A DNA stretch of 18,250 bases from JAABRU01 sp050180235 (GCA_050180235.1 JBFXEJ010000116.1:1-18250), one strand, 5' to 3'; positions 1 to 7,762 are shown, counted from the first letter of the stretch. Numbers and translations are program-made. The notes: generated from the letters alone by a model not told the origin.

Positions 1-74
1 TTCGGACTGTGTCCGTTTCTGACGAGGTCATCACTGCCGCAGTGGCGGCAGTTAATCTGAATATACTGTTTCAT
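1..74 (-). CDS. IS1-family transposase, InsA-like N-terminus (partial)
   Basis: Twenty-four codons are visible from the ATG at 74, reading MKQYIQINCRHCGSDDLVRN then GHSPN before the window edge. A Cys-x2-Cys pair followed by a 'x-LVRNGxxxxG'-like stretch is the hallmark of the N-terminal zinc-finger of IS1-type InsA proteins, which binds the element's ends. The rest of the zinc finger and the DDE catalytic part lie to the left. The assignment rests on a short motif only. A zinc-ribbon protein of another kind is the main alternative, but the adjacent IS1-like terminal sequence supports a transposase. Confidence 0.65.
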   Translation of the reverse strand, partial: MKQYIQINCRHCGSDDLVRNGHSP

Positions 75-127
75 AAAAATAATTATACATATTTAAAAAC
101 ATAAATCAACCTTTTTGACCCACTACC
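1..127 (-). mobile_element. IS1-like insertion sequence, partial (runs off left edge)
   Basis: A transposase start on the minus strand (74 to 1) is preceded by 53 bp of AT-rich leader. Read on the minus strand from 127 the leader begins GGTAGTGGGTCAAAAAGG, which resembles the GG-initiated terminal inverted repeat and short leader of IS1-family elements. The boundary at 127 is inferred from that motif. The other end and the target duplication are outside the window, so neither completeness nor the boundary can be verified. Confidence 0.5.
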
Positions 128-401
128 GAAGAAGGATATGAAAGAATTCAGGGAAAATTTTGAATTTCTTCAGGACAGAACATGACAGCATATCTGCCTG
201 ACTCCAATACTGTATCTGATTTCTATGACAAATTTTCATCCGGGTGGCTGAAAATTTCTGCTGCACTGGCTGATTCATTTATAATATATTAAAATTGTTT
301 AAATAAAAAGTTTAAACCAGTTCAGTCCATACTCATGATTCTGCTGTGAAACAGACAGGCAGGATTTGCAGTGAGTCTGTTTCCTGCCGTTATTATGAAA
401 A
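128..401. other. Intergenic, AT-rich, no recognised gene
   Basis: About 270 bp between the IS1-like end and the terminator of the amino-acid binding protein gene. Only very short reading frames are present (for example ATG at 139 and 182 on the plus strand) and none is recognisable. Base composition is strongly AT-rich around 275-315. Confidence 0.5.
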
Positions 402-443
402 CCGGAGTGCAAAACAATGTTCTGCCCGGGTTTTGCACTCCGG
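402..443 (-). terminator. Rho-independent terminator of the amino-acid binding protein gene
   Basis: A perfect 14-bp inverted repeat (402-415 CCGGAGTGCAAAAC with 430-443) surrounds a 14-nt loop. On the minus strand the stem is followed by a T-run (TTTTC, 401-397). It starts 17 bp past the stop codon of the minus-strand gene at 460, the expected place for its terminator. Confidence 0.8.
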
Positions 444-459
444 ATCAGACTTCATAAAA

Positions 460-1485
460 TTATTTGAATGGCGGGGAGTACATCAGACCGCCTTTGGTCC
501 AAAGGGCATTCAGACCGCGTTCCAGTGCAAGGGAGGTATTGGCTCCCACATTCCGTTCAAACACTTCGCCGTAATTGCCCACCTGTTTGATGATATTGTA
601 GGCAAATTTCTCATCCACTCCCAGTGTTGCTCCATTTCCCGGTGTGACACCCAGAAAACGCTGAATCGCGGGATTGGTGCTTTTGAGCATTTCATCCACA
701 TTCTGGGAGGTGATGCCCTGTTCTTCTGCCTCGATCATGGCAAGAACCGCATAATCCACAATATCTCTCCACTGGTCATCTCCGTGGCGGACAGCAGGGG
801 ACAGTGGTTCTTTGGAAATGATTTCAGGAAGAATGATATAATCTGAAGGAATCGGAGCAACTGCACGGATTCCGGCCAGTTGGGATGCATCAGAGGTCAG
901 ACAGTCACAGCGTCCGGCAAAAAAGGCTTTGGCCAGTTCCGCATTCTGTTCAATCACGACAGGCTTCCATTTCATATTGTTGGAACGGAAAAAATCCGCG
1001 ACATTCTGTTCTGTGGTGGTTCCGGGCAGAACGCAGACTGTGGCTCCCTCCAGTTCCTTTGCACTTTTGATGCCCAGTTTTTTGGGAATCATGAAACTCT
1101 GGCCGTCATAGTAATTGACTGTGACAAAATTCAGCCCCAGCGCTGTATCCCGGTTCAGGGTACGGGTGGCATTCCGGCAGAGAACATCAATCTCACCGGA
1201 CTGCAGCGCAGTAAAACGCTGCACGGCTGTCAGGGGAACGAATTTCACTTTTTCCGCATTCCCGAACACGGCTGCGGCAACGGCCCGGCCCGTATCCACA
1301 TCCAGACCCTTCCAAACACCTTTTTCATCAGGCTGGCCGAATCCGAAAAGACTTCCGTTCACGCCCACTGTCACAAAACCTTTCTTTTTCACCGCATCCA
1401 GGGTTTCCCCTGCAAACAGTCCTGCCGGAAAGGCAATCATTGCGGCAAGCAGTGCAACTGTCAGAACACCAAAACATTTTTTCAT
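460..1485 (-). CDS. General L-amino acid ABC transporter, periplasmic substrate-binding protein (AapJ/BztA-like)
   Basis: A 341-residue protein that would capture polar amino acids in the periplasm and deliver them to an AapQMP-type permease. Residues 1-25 form a signal peptide (MKK, hydrophobic core, cleavage near FAG|E). The mature protein has the bilobed SBP_bac_3 fold signature: 'GVNGSLFGF', 'KGLDVDTGRAVAAAVFG', 'RFTALQSGEIDVLCRNATRT' and 'GLNFVTVNYYDGQSFM', which match the AapJ subgroup closely. A longer frame opens at a TTG at 1548, but the ATG at 1485 is chosen: it has an AGGAGG ribosome site 7 nt upstream and begins the signal peptide directly. No permease or ATPase gene is adjacent; 128-401 is non-coding and an IS fragment lies beyond. 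It is either an orphan binding protein or works with transport genes elsewhere. Confidence 0.93.
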   Translation of the reverse strand: MKKCFGVLTVALLAAMIAFPAGLFAGETLDAVKKKGFVTVGVNGSLFGFGQPDEKGVWKGLDVDTGRAVAAAVFGNAEKVKFVPLTAVQRFTALQSGEIDVLCRNATRTLNRDTALGLNFVTVNYYDGQSFMIPKKLGIKSAKELEGATVCVLPGTTTEQNVADFFRSNNMKWKPVVIEQNAELAKAFFAGRCDCLTSDASQLAGIRAVAPIPSDYIILPEIISKEPLSPAVRHGDDQWRDIVDYAVLAMIEAEEQGITSQNVDEMLKSTNPAIQRFLGVTPGNGATLGVDEKFAYNIIKQVGNYGEVFERNVGANTSLALERGLNALWTKGGLMYSPPFK

Positions 1486-1585
1486 TTTTTTCCTCCTTTT
1501 TTCTGATTCGGGCAAATCCGCCCCATTTATGATGAAAACAGCCAACAAATCTTTATTAACATAAATCCCCGGTCTTTTGCAAGCA

Positions 1586-1624
1586 GGTTTGAAAAGAGGC
1601 TTCGCGTCCGGAAGAGTTCAAACC
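1586..1624. promoter_or_regulatory. Hairpin in the leader of the amino-acid binding protein gene
   Basis: Perfect 8-bp arms (1586-1593 GGTTTGAA, 1617-1624 TTCAAACC) enclose a 23-nt loop, about 100 bp upstream of the binding-protein start on its 5' side. It could be an operator or leader structure. No known riboswitch motif was recognised, so the function is unassigned. Confidence 0.25.
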
Positions 1625-2109
1625 TTTGCGAAGGCACAGAAAAGCAAAGTCTCACGAAGCTTAATGTATAATTATTACTCAGATTTTATACAATTATCTT
1701 CTAAAAACATTCCGGTATAATCAGAACCATATTTTTTTGTCCTTTGCGGTTGAAAAAAACGGACATAGGGTCAAAGCCCTTTTTCCCAAATACCTGAACA
1801 GATTTTCCGGAAATCCGCTTTTGAATCCCAGAAAACATATAAAATGCAAAACAAATCAGAACAGTTTCGGAAAACGTCACCCCTGTCCGCCTTTACAGAT
1901 ACCTGGTTGACAAATATCAGACAGGGATTTATTTTTACAGAAATTTGGCAGAAATGGAACCGGAATTTTTCCGGAAATCCGCAATAAATCAGTGTGTTCA
2001 GATTTGAACGGCATTTTTTGTGCAATCCTTTGGAAAAACAGGAGTATCGTCAGATATGATTGCAAAAAAGCCCGTTCGGACTTAAAGAGGAATACAGACG
2101 GAGGAAAAT
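1625..2109. other. Intergenic, no recognised gene
   Basis: Together with 1486-1624 this forms a divergent intergenic region of about 620 bp between the binding protein (minus) and the zinc-ribbon protein (plus). Minus-strand open frames at 1771-2025 and 1877-2158 have no ribosome site and atypical composition, and are not called. The phrase 'TTTTCCGGAAATCCGC' occurs near 1802 and again near 1966, suggesting a decayed repeat. Confidence 0.4.
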
Positions 2110-2793
2110 ATGCTGACCTATGAGACCAGAGAGGAAGTTTTTGAACGGGTAATCTCAATGAAAAAGCCCAAATGCAAATACTGCGGACAGGAAATGAGTC
2201 TGTGGGAGGTTCCGGATATAAATTTCAGTGACGGACTTGGATGGGGCACGCCCTGGCTTTTTGTATGCTTTAACGATGAATGCAGTCTGTATTCAGGCGG
2301 ATGGGAGAATCTGAAGGAAAATTACGGAAGAACTGCTTCGTACCGGTGCATATGTTATCCGGGAACTGAAAACTATGATTGCATGTCGGTCTTAGGGCCG
2401 ATGGGCGGTCATGGGCAGATTATTGATGATGAGGTGCTGTCCCGGCGGAAAATTATCAATGAAAAAACAGCCAAAGGCATGGCAGCTCTGGAAACATATT
2501 CACAGACCGCAGACAGTGCCGCAGTACTCGCCATTCTGCTGGATGCATCTGAACCGGCAGGTGTAAGGCTGAAAGCGGCTGAAATTCTTGGTGAAACAGG
2601 CGGCACTGACAATATAGATCCGCTCCGGAACAATTCTTTCGGCAATAAGGTTCTGCAAAAAAAAGTGGAAGAGGTCATTGAAAAAATCCATCAGCGGTAT
2701 TTTACCCGTGAATGCCCCTTCTGCGCGGAAATCATCAAACGGCAGGCAAACATCTGCAAACACTGCGGCCGGGAAATAAAAAACATTCACTGA
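2110..2793 (+). CDS. Double zinc-ribbon protein with HEAT-like middle segment, function unknown
   Basis: A 227-residue soluble protein. Its start has a GGAGG ribosome site 5 nt upstream of the ATG. Two metal-binding ribbons are visible. The N-terminal one has Cys22-x2-Cys25 paired with Cys53-x4-Cys58. The C-terminal one is a textbook zinc ribbon, Cys202-x2-Cys205 with Cys216-x2-Cys219 ('CPFCAEIIK' ... 'CKHCGREI'). Between them, residues about 134-195 ('AVLAILLDASEPAGVRLKAA') read like one or two HEAT/PBS-lyase-type helical repeats. This arrangement suggests a nucleic-acid- or protein-binding adaptor, but no specific function can be assigned. It stands alone, divergent from the amino-acid binding protein and convergent, with 23 bp between stop codons, with the Lgt-like gene. 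Confidence 0.8.
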   Translation: MLTYETREEVFERVISMKKPKCKYCGQEMSLWEVPDINFSDGLGWGTPWLFVCFNDECSLYSGGWENLKENYGRTASYRCICYPGTENYDCMSVLGPMGGHGQIIDDEVLSRRKIINEKTAKGMAALETYSQTADSAAVLAILLDASEPAGVRLKAAEILGETGGTDNIDPLRNNSFGNKVLQKKVEEVIEKIHQRYFTRECPFCAEIIKRQANICKHCGREIKNIH

Positions 2794-2816
2794 TATGCTG
2801 CTGTCAATTCCGGAAA

Positions 2817-3869
2817 TCAGATATTGCTGCGCACCACATGGAAAGAGAGCACAGAACCTGTGACTTTGCTTCTGCCTGTGTACAGAAACACGCCGACCCA
2901 CAAGGCCTGCAGAAAAAAAATCATGGCCGGATCCCACAGATATGCCAGCCCGTGCAGCACATCTGCCGGCTGAAATTGGGAATCCCCGGATAATACGCAT
3001 AAAACAATGCCGTAAACAGCGGCCAGGATTCCCATGATCTGATAGGCCGATATTCTGCCTTCTCCCCGGTAATCTGCCCGGAAACATTCAGACACACATC
3101 GCCAGATCTGGGTGATCAGCAGGGACTGCAGAAAAGCTGCTGTGTAAAATCCCCTGAGAAACAGATACAGACCAGCGATGCCGGACAGGGTATACAAAAC
3201 AGCCGTGACAGCCTGTATTGGAAGCACTTTTTCCCCTTCCATAGCCGAAGCATACGCGATTTTTTTTGTGGAGCCTGTGAAAACAAAGCAGCATTTGTCA
3301 AAAATCTTTTGCACTGCGGGATGGCATTCGGAGAGTTTTTTGCCGTAACAGCAGCCGAAACTGATGCAGGCCAGTCTGCCTATGCCTTCCCCGAACGCAT
3401 AGGAAATGCAAAGTACAGCCAGAAAAGGGATGGTCTGCATATGAAAACCGCTCTGATTTCCCAAAGTCGCATTAACAGCCCACACCACAAACGGCGCGGC
3501 AAGAATGCCTGCAAAGGATGCGCCCCCAACCGTGAAGGTGTATTTCTTTTTTTCAACCATCCGGGCAATGATTTTTGATGCCGGAATGCAGATAGACAGA
3601 AGCCAGCAGACAGAAAGAAGAATCAGGGAAATCGGCGTGTTCAGGGAGCCGAGAAGAACAATGTATGTCATTACCGCAAAGGTGTAGGCATGAGCATTGA
3701 AAAGGCCGTAATATGTCAGATTTTCTCCCTGCCACTGTCCTTTTTCATTCCTGTGCTTTGGCAGGGATGCGAGTATCTGCCATTTTTCCCCCGGAAGGGT
3801 TCTGAATCCCCAGTTGAATACCAGTGCAAAGATCAGTGTCAGTCCTGCTGCAAGCAGTTCATCAGCCAT
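2817..3869 (-). CDS. Lgt-like (prolipoprotein diacylglyceryl transferase family) membrane protein, diverged active site
   Basis: A 350-residue polytopic inner-membrane protein. Lgt features are 'GEGIGRLACISFGCCYG' (160-176), corresponding to the Lgt signature GRxGNFxNxExxG, and 'IWRCVSECFRADYRG' (255-269), corresponding to the R-x3-E-FFR block, so Arg165, Arg257 and Glu261 are kept. The GGxSFHGG block, with the His essential in E. coli Lgt, reads 'GGASFAGI' (116-122) with Ala at the His position, and the Asn and Glu of the signature are Cys. It may therefore transfer a different group, or act on a different acceptor, than canonical Lgt. The ATG at 3869 is chosen because it lies 8 nt after an AAGGAG site; an upstream TTG at 3875 sits too close to that site. 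It lies downstream of PSD on the same strand, 318 bp away across a repeat cluster. Confidence 0.72.
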   Translation of the reverse strand: MADELLAAGLTLIFALVFNWGFRTLPGEKWQILASLPKHRNEKGQWQGENLTYYGLFNAHAYTFAVMTYIVLLGSLNTPISLILLSVCWLLSICIPASKIIARMVEKKKYTFTVGGASFAGILAAPFVVWAVNATLGNQSGFHMQTIPFLAVLCISYAFGEGIGRLACISFGCCYGKKLSECHPAVQKIFDKCCFVFTGSTKKIAYASAMEGEKVLPIQAVTAVLYTLSGIAGLYLFLRGFYTAAFLQSLLITQIWRCVSECFRADYRGEGRISAYQIMGILAAVYGIVLCVLSGDSQFQPADVLHGLAYLWDPAMIFFLQALWVGVFLYTGRSKVTGSVLSFHVVRSNI

Positions 3870-3891
3870 AAGCAAATCTCCTTTTTTTTCA

Positions 3892-3979
3892 GTTGTCAGT
3901 GAACAGTTACCAGTTGTCAGTGAACAGTTGTCAGTGAACAGTTATCAGTGAACAGTTACCAGTGAACAGTGAACAGTTA
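3892..3979. repeat. Tandem CAGTGAACAGTT repeats (left cluster)
   Basis: About seven imperfect copies of a 12-18 bp unit (TCAGTGAACAGTT, sometimes followed by ACCAGTTG) run head to tail between the Lgt-like start and the PSD stop. The reverse complement of the same motif recurs at 4128-4193. Short repeats of this AACTGATAACTG kind are common intergenic elements in repeat-rich genomes. Confidence 0.85.
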
Positions 3980-3996
3980 GGCGATTTCTAATAAAT

Positions 3997-4068
3997 AACA
4001 TACCGTCAAAGTAGCGTAAGTTTCCAGTTTGTTATGCTGCAGACACAAGCTGGAAACCTGTGCTATTC
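3997..4068. repeat. Degenerate 'ACAAGCTGGAAGCTTGT' family repeat
   Basis: The segment carries GTTTCCAGTTTGTTATGC and then ACACAAGCTGGAAACCTGTG, diverged inverted halves of the motif seen more cleanly at 7641-7733 and 17552-17710. It lies between the two tandem clusters and contains no gene. Confidence 0.5.
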
Positions 4069-4127
4069 TATTTTGAAAGATTTCCGGATATGCGGGATGT
4101 TCTTTTCCGAAAATCGCGTGACGTAAT

Positions 4128-4193
4128 GGTATAACTGTTCCCTGATAACTGATAACTGTTCCCTGATAACTGATAACTGGTAACTGTTCACTG
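4128..4193. repeat. Tandem AACTGTTCCCTGATAACTG repeats (right cluster)
   Basis: Two direct copies of a 24-bp unit (AACTGTTCCCTGATAACTGA plus TAACTG) are followed by GGTAACTGTTCACTG. This is the inverted counterpart of the cluster at 3892-3979. The PSD stop codon (4188-4190) lies inside the final CAGTGAACAG copy, so the repeat supplies the end of the gene. Confidence 0.85.
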
Positions 4194-5195
4194 AATTCTC
4201 CCAATCTCCGAACGCACCGCAACCTCTGTTTCCACAAGAGTGCGTCCGAATCCTTCTGAAAAACGGGTCTGTGCATCCGCGCGGAAACTGTTGCGTACAA
4301 TATCAGGGGAAAACGCCACCCGATCTTTTTGGAAAATCAGCACATCTGTGGAACTGCCGGGCCGGTACAGGCTTTTGGGCTGTCCTTTTTTCACAAACAT
4401 GCCTTTGTCCGCAGGCCGGGGAGAATCATATTCCCTTTCACTGTAACACTGCACAATATCGCCTATCATCAACGCTGCAATTTCAATCATGGCCACCAGT
4501 CCTGCATGGGTTCCGGGTTCTGCCTCACTGTCTGCATCAGTGTCAATGATGGTAACAGTTCTTCTGTTTTTGGAATAGGGCGTGCAGAGACTCATCACAG
4601 CACCGGGATTGCAGGGAGAATAATTTCCCGGAATTTCATAAAAATCCACAATTTTTCCGGATACCGGCACATGATTGTAATGGTATTTGTCCGGCGTGAG
4701 ACGGAAGACCGCATAATCGCCTTCATGAAATTTCTCCAGCCACTGTGTTTTGTCCTCTCCCAGCAGTTCTGTATAATCAAAAAACTTTTCTTTCAGAAAA
4801 AGGCGGGAAGTGCGGGCAAAGGAACCGGGCAGCATACGGGCATCCGCAGGCGATACAATGCTGTCCGGATCAACAGGCATGAGACGGGTTTGCCAGTAGC
4901 GGATTTTGCGTTCAAAAAGTTCACGCGGGGTTTGGGGTTCCTTCACGCATTCTGACAGATCAATTCCCATGTTTTTGGCAAAACGCGGCATTCCGGAGAG
5001 TTTTGCACCCAAAGGAAGATCATAGGTGAAAAAAGCCAGCAGATCCGACATGGCAGCGGAACTGAGCATTTTGAACAGCAAAGCGGAATTTTCCCTTGTA
5101 TCTGACCAAATCATATTGATCATTCTGTCTGCAAAAAGAGTTTCATTTCTCACACAGAAATTTTTGCGTTCAATATACTGATGGGTGAGATTCAT
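4188..5195 (-). CDS. psd: Phosphatidylserine decarboxylase proenzyme
   Basis: A 335-residue pyruvoyl-dependent enzyme that converts phosphatidylserine to phosphatidylethanolamine at the inner membrane. Family blocks in order: 'LFERKIRYWQ' and 'VSPADARM' (93-121, with Asp118 of the SPADG motif), 'FRLTPDKYHYNHVPVSGKI' (164-182, with the catalytic-type His172 and His175), 'SKNRRTVTIID' (208-218), 'IEIAALMIGDIV' (237-248) and the self-cleavage site 'PGSSTDVLIF' (279-288), where Ser281 should become the pyruvoyl group. The cleavage motif is GSST rather than the LGST of E. coli. The length fits the larger PSD subgroup. The start overlaps the stop of the upstream 809-aa gene (ATGA), with its GAGGAGG site inside that gene, so the two are translationally coupled. 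No phosphatidylserine synthase gene is in the window. Confidence 0.9.
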   Translation of the reverse strand: MNLTHQYIERKNFCVRNETLFADRMINMIWSDTRENSALLFKMLSSAAMSDLLAFFTYDLPLGAKLSGMPRFAKNMGIDLSECVKEPQTPRELFERKIRYWQTRLMPVDPDSIVSPADARMLPGSFARTSRLFLKEKFFDYTELLGEDKTQWLEKFHEGDYAVFRLTPDKYHYNHVPVSGKIVDFYEIPGNYSPCNPGAVMSLCTPYSKNRRTVTIIDTDADSEAEPGTHAGLVAMIEIAALMIGDIVQCYSEREYDSPRPADKGMFVKKGQPKSLYRPGSSTDVLIFQKDRVAFSPDIVRNSFRADAQTRFSEGFGRTLVETEVAVRSEIGRIQ

Positions 5196-7621
5196 TCATT
5201 TCCCTCCTCTTTTTTTATATCCGCATACACGCTCAGCAGCAGAAGGCAGATAAATTTTTCCAAATTTTCTGAAGAGATATTCTCACTGAGAATTTCTTTC
5301 CGCACCCTTTCAAAAAAATCCAAAGCGCCCTGATTTTCCAGTATGCTGCTGATTACGTCACTGTACACATCCCGGCGCAGAGCCGCGTAACCGTCCAGCA
5401 TACGAAAGTCCTGCTCCAAAAATGCAAGGGCTTCCCGGATATGGCTTTCCCGCAGTTCAGTACGGTAAAAACCTTCTGCTGCCCGGTTGAATTCTTCCGC
5501 AGGCAGGTTCATGGGATTTTTTGCGTTTGCATGTTCCAGAATGCGCTTTGTCAGTGAAGCGGATGCAGAAGTTTCCCGGAAATCTGTCACACGCAGATGC
5601 AAATCTTTCAAGGTTTCTTCCATTCCCATCATGGCAATCAGATCAGCCGCATCTTCCCGGATCACGGCAATCAGTGCTTTGCGGTATTCTGTATTGTAAA
5701 CCCGGATATATCCTTTGTAACGGTGACTGAGACGTGTTTTCTGTGTTTTGGCAAGAATGCGCCGCAGAAACAGATTGCGCGTGTCTTTGTGCACAAAAAA
5801 TGTGGGAATGCCAATGGCCGCGCCAAAGAAAATCTGACGGCGTTCACTTTCCGTATGGGGTGTGTCCGGAATATGCTCATGCGTGATTTGGCCGCTGAGA
5901 ATATACTGATAGGCCAGAGCAGTAAGCAGGTTCTGCAAAGAGGCCGCGTGTCCCATATCCTGTGTCAGATTTTCAAACAGGCTGTAATACCGTCCCTCAA
6001 ATCCGGAAAAACCCATTTGGGAAAATGCCCGCATCCGGTACAGCAGATACATGGGCATGGCCGGATCAAACAGACCAAAATCCGCCAAATCCTGTTTCAG
6101 TGCCCGGTCATTTCCCATTCGTCCATCCAGAGCCGCGCTCCGATCAGTACTCATAAGGGAGACAAAATAGTCAATGAGCCTGAAATCATGCACAAAATCC
6201 CCTTTGAGTCCGAAAATCCGGGCAAACCATTTATCCAGCCAGGGCGGGCCGAAAGGCGTTACCGGCTGCCCGAAAATTTTCAGATTTGCCTTTTTTTTCC
6301 ATCTGCGCCATATCATGCGCAGATGCGTGAAATCCAGTTCATGGGGCAGAAACCCCAAAGCCTTTTCCGGATGAAAATCCGAAAAATCCAGCCGAAAGGG
6401 ATCAGCGCTGTAAGTTCCGGCAAAAAGCGGCAGAAAATGCTCCATGATTTTGATGAGCAGATCCCCTGTGTATTTCTCATCAGTCGCGTCAAAACCCGAA
6501 TTTGGATCTTTGAGCACCTGTGTCAGTCTGCGGCTGCCCAGACTGATATGGGTTCCATTGTTGGCCAGACTCACATTGGACAAAGAGGGCAGCACCACCA
6601 GATTGCGGCTGATGATACCGGCTTCTTTGAGTTTGCTTACGGAATGCAGTTGGCTCCGGGACAGCACCTGATGGCAGAGGTGCATATAGCGGTGTTTGTC
6701 CTCGCCCCGGTTCCATCCGCTCAGGCAGGGACTCATGAACAGTTCCCGGTAAAAGGAATCAGAAATCAGGGTGCTGAGTTTTTTCTGTCGCACATGGGGA
6801 TGGGGCGCAAAACAGATCACCACCTTCTGCCCGTTTTCAGCCAGCCCGAATTTCCGGTTGGCATACATGGCCAGAAGCTGGGTCAGGAGATAGCGTTTCA
6901 GGCTTTCCCGTGCAATTCCCTTTCCCATGCCGTTTTTCCGGTTTAAGGAAACCGGGCAGAAGGAAAAGGTTTCAGGTGAGGTGTTGTCATTTAGAAAATG
7001 GCCGGTCAGTTTTTCCCCCACAGCGCGCAGTGCGGGATGAATGCCGGAATCAGGCCGGATCAGATCCGCAAGGGAAAGTTTCAGCAGATAACTGACCGGA
7101 ATCCGAATATGTTTTTTCCCATAAGCAGTGAAAAAATATTTTTCGCTGTCACTTCTGCCCGGACTGTCGGGCCTGCTTTTGTCAGCCCGCAAATCCTGAT
7201 CCATGACCTGCCGGGCATAGGCACTGAGCAGAGATTCGGGAAAACGCACCCAACTGTTTTCCCAGACCTGTTCCGTATTGCTGTCAAGAAATTCCCGCAA
7301 ATCCAGCAGCGGTCTCCGGCTGTTTTCCCCCACAGATGCCCTTTTCAGCAGATTCTGATAATAATTGGAATCCCGGATATACAGGGGAAAATCCGCTGTT
7401 TCCGCAGAACCCGTGACCAGAGTCTGCAGTTCATTTTCCGCGCCTGCTGTAGTGTCATTGAGGGAAAAAGGCAGGGATTCCGCCAGAATTTCCCGCGGAG
7501 CATCCGGGCTGATATTCAAAGCGTCCAGAATCCTCGGAAGCCCGAAATCCGCCCAGGTTTCCCTGTCTCTTCCGTACATGGGAATATATGTATCGGTATA
7601 TATGCGTGTTACAGCAGCCAT
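5192..7621 (-). CDS. Large conserved-looking protein of unknown function, coupled to phosphatidylserine decarboxylase
   Basis: An 809-residue protein not recognised as any family. It has no signal peptide, no obvious transmembrane helix, and no Walker, Cys-rich or other catalytic signature that can be named with confidence. Composition is that of a folded soluble or peripheral protein: many Arg and aromatic residues, alternating hydrophobic helices, and a strongly helical C-terminal third. Notable local features are 'CFAPHPHVRQKK' (about 270), the basic patch 'MIWRRWKKKANLKIFG' (about 436), and a histidine-rich 'THEHIPDTPHTESERR' (about 595). Codon usage is like its neighbours and the frame is long and clean. 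It starts at an ATG after AAAGGAC. Its stop codon overlaps the PSD start by 4 bp, implying a joint role with PSD, possibly in phospholipid synthesis or handling; this is inference. Confidence 0.85.
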   Translation of the reverse strand: MAAVTRIYTDTYIPMYGRDRETWADFGLPRILDALNISPDAPREILAESLPFSLNDTTAGAENELQTLVTGSAETADFPLYIRDSNYYQNLLKRASVGENSRRPLLDLREFLDSNTEQVWENSWVRFPESLLSAYARQVMDQDLRADKSRPDSPGRSDSEKYFFTAYGKKHIRIPVSYLLKLSLADLIRPDSGIHPALRAVGEKLTGHFLNDNTSPETFSFCPVSLNRKNGMGKGIARESLKRYLLTQLLAMYANRKFGLAENGQKVVICFAPHPHVRQKKLSTLISDSFYRELFMSPCLSGWNRGEDKHRYMHLCHQVLSRSQLHSVSKLKEAGIISRNLVVLPSLSNVSLANNGTHISLGSRRLTQVLKDPNSGFDATDEKYTGDLLIKIMEHFLPLFAGTYSADPFRLDFSDFHPEKALGFLPHELDFTHLRMIWRRWKKKANLKIFGQPVTPFGPPWLDKWFARIFGLKGDFVHDFRLIDYFVSLMSTDRSAALDGRMGNDRALKQDLADFGLFDPAMPMYLLYRMRAFSQMGFSGFEGRYYSLFENLTQDMGHAASLQNLLTALAYQYILSGQITHEHIPDTPHTESERRQIFFGAAIGIPTFFVHKDTRNLFLRRILAKTQKTRLSHRYKGYIRVYNTEYRKALIAVIREDAADLIAMMGMEETLKDLHLRVTDFRETSASASLTKRILEHANAKNPMNLPAEEFNRAAEGFYRTELRESHIREALAFLEQDFRMLDGYAALRRDVYSDVISSILENQGALDFFERVRKEILSENISSENLEKFICLLLLSVYADIKKEEGNE

Positions 7622-7640
7622 AGCTGTCCTTTCATTCAGC

Positions 7641-7733
7641 GTAACACAAGCTGGAAGCCTGTTCTACGTTACAGATCAGCACAAACTTCCCGTTTGTATG
7701 TGCTTTTTGAACAATCTGGAAGCTTGTTCTGCT
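7641..7733. repeat. 'ACAAGCTGGAAGC(C/T)TGTTCTAC' repeat, two copies
   Basis: GTAACACAAGCTGGAAGCCT (from 7641) and AACAATCTGGAAGCTTGTTC (from 7710), with GCACAAACTTCCCGTTTGTATGTGC between them, are palindromic units of the family seen at 17552-17710. They lie directly upstream of the 809-aa gene and would form part of its leader. Confidence 0.7.
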
Positions 7734-7762
7734 AGTCTGTCAGTCTTGAATCTGTGCGCTGC

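Noticed and set aside
139..290. Two very short plus-strand frames (ATG at 139, 15 codons; ATG at 182, 36 codons) overlapping by ATGA with a GAAGGA site
   Set aside because: Too short, no recognisable motif, in AT-rich DNA next to an IS end; a decayed gene is possible but unsupported.
460..1564. Long plus-strand frames antisense to the amino-acid binding protein (for example 880-1506, 1115-1564)
   Set aside because: They mirror a well-supported minus-strand gene, lack ribosome sites and have low-complexity Cys/His/Phe-rich translations typical of antisense shadows.
1771..2158. Minus-strand frames in the 1.6-2.1 kb gap
   Set aside because: No ribosome site, atypical Phe/Cys-rich composition and overlap with the start of the zinc-ribbon gene.
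3892..4193. CRISPR-like array
   Set aside because: Units are only 12-24 bp, contiguous, variable, with no unique spacers of regular length and no cas genes.
5597..6946. 449-codon plus-strand frame opposite the 809-aa gene
   Set aside because: Translation is rich in His, Gln, Pro and Ser without domain signatures, and it is antisense to a coupled gene with a better start and normal composition.
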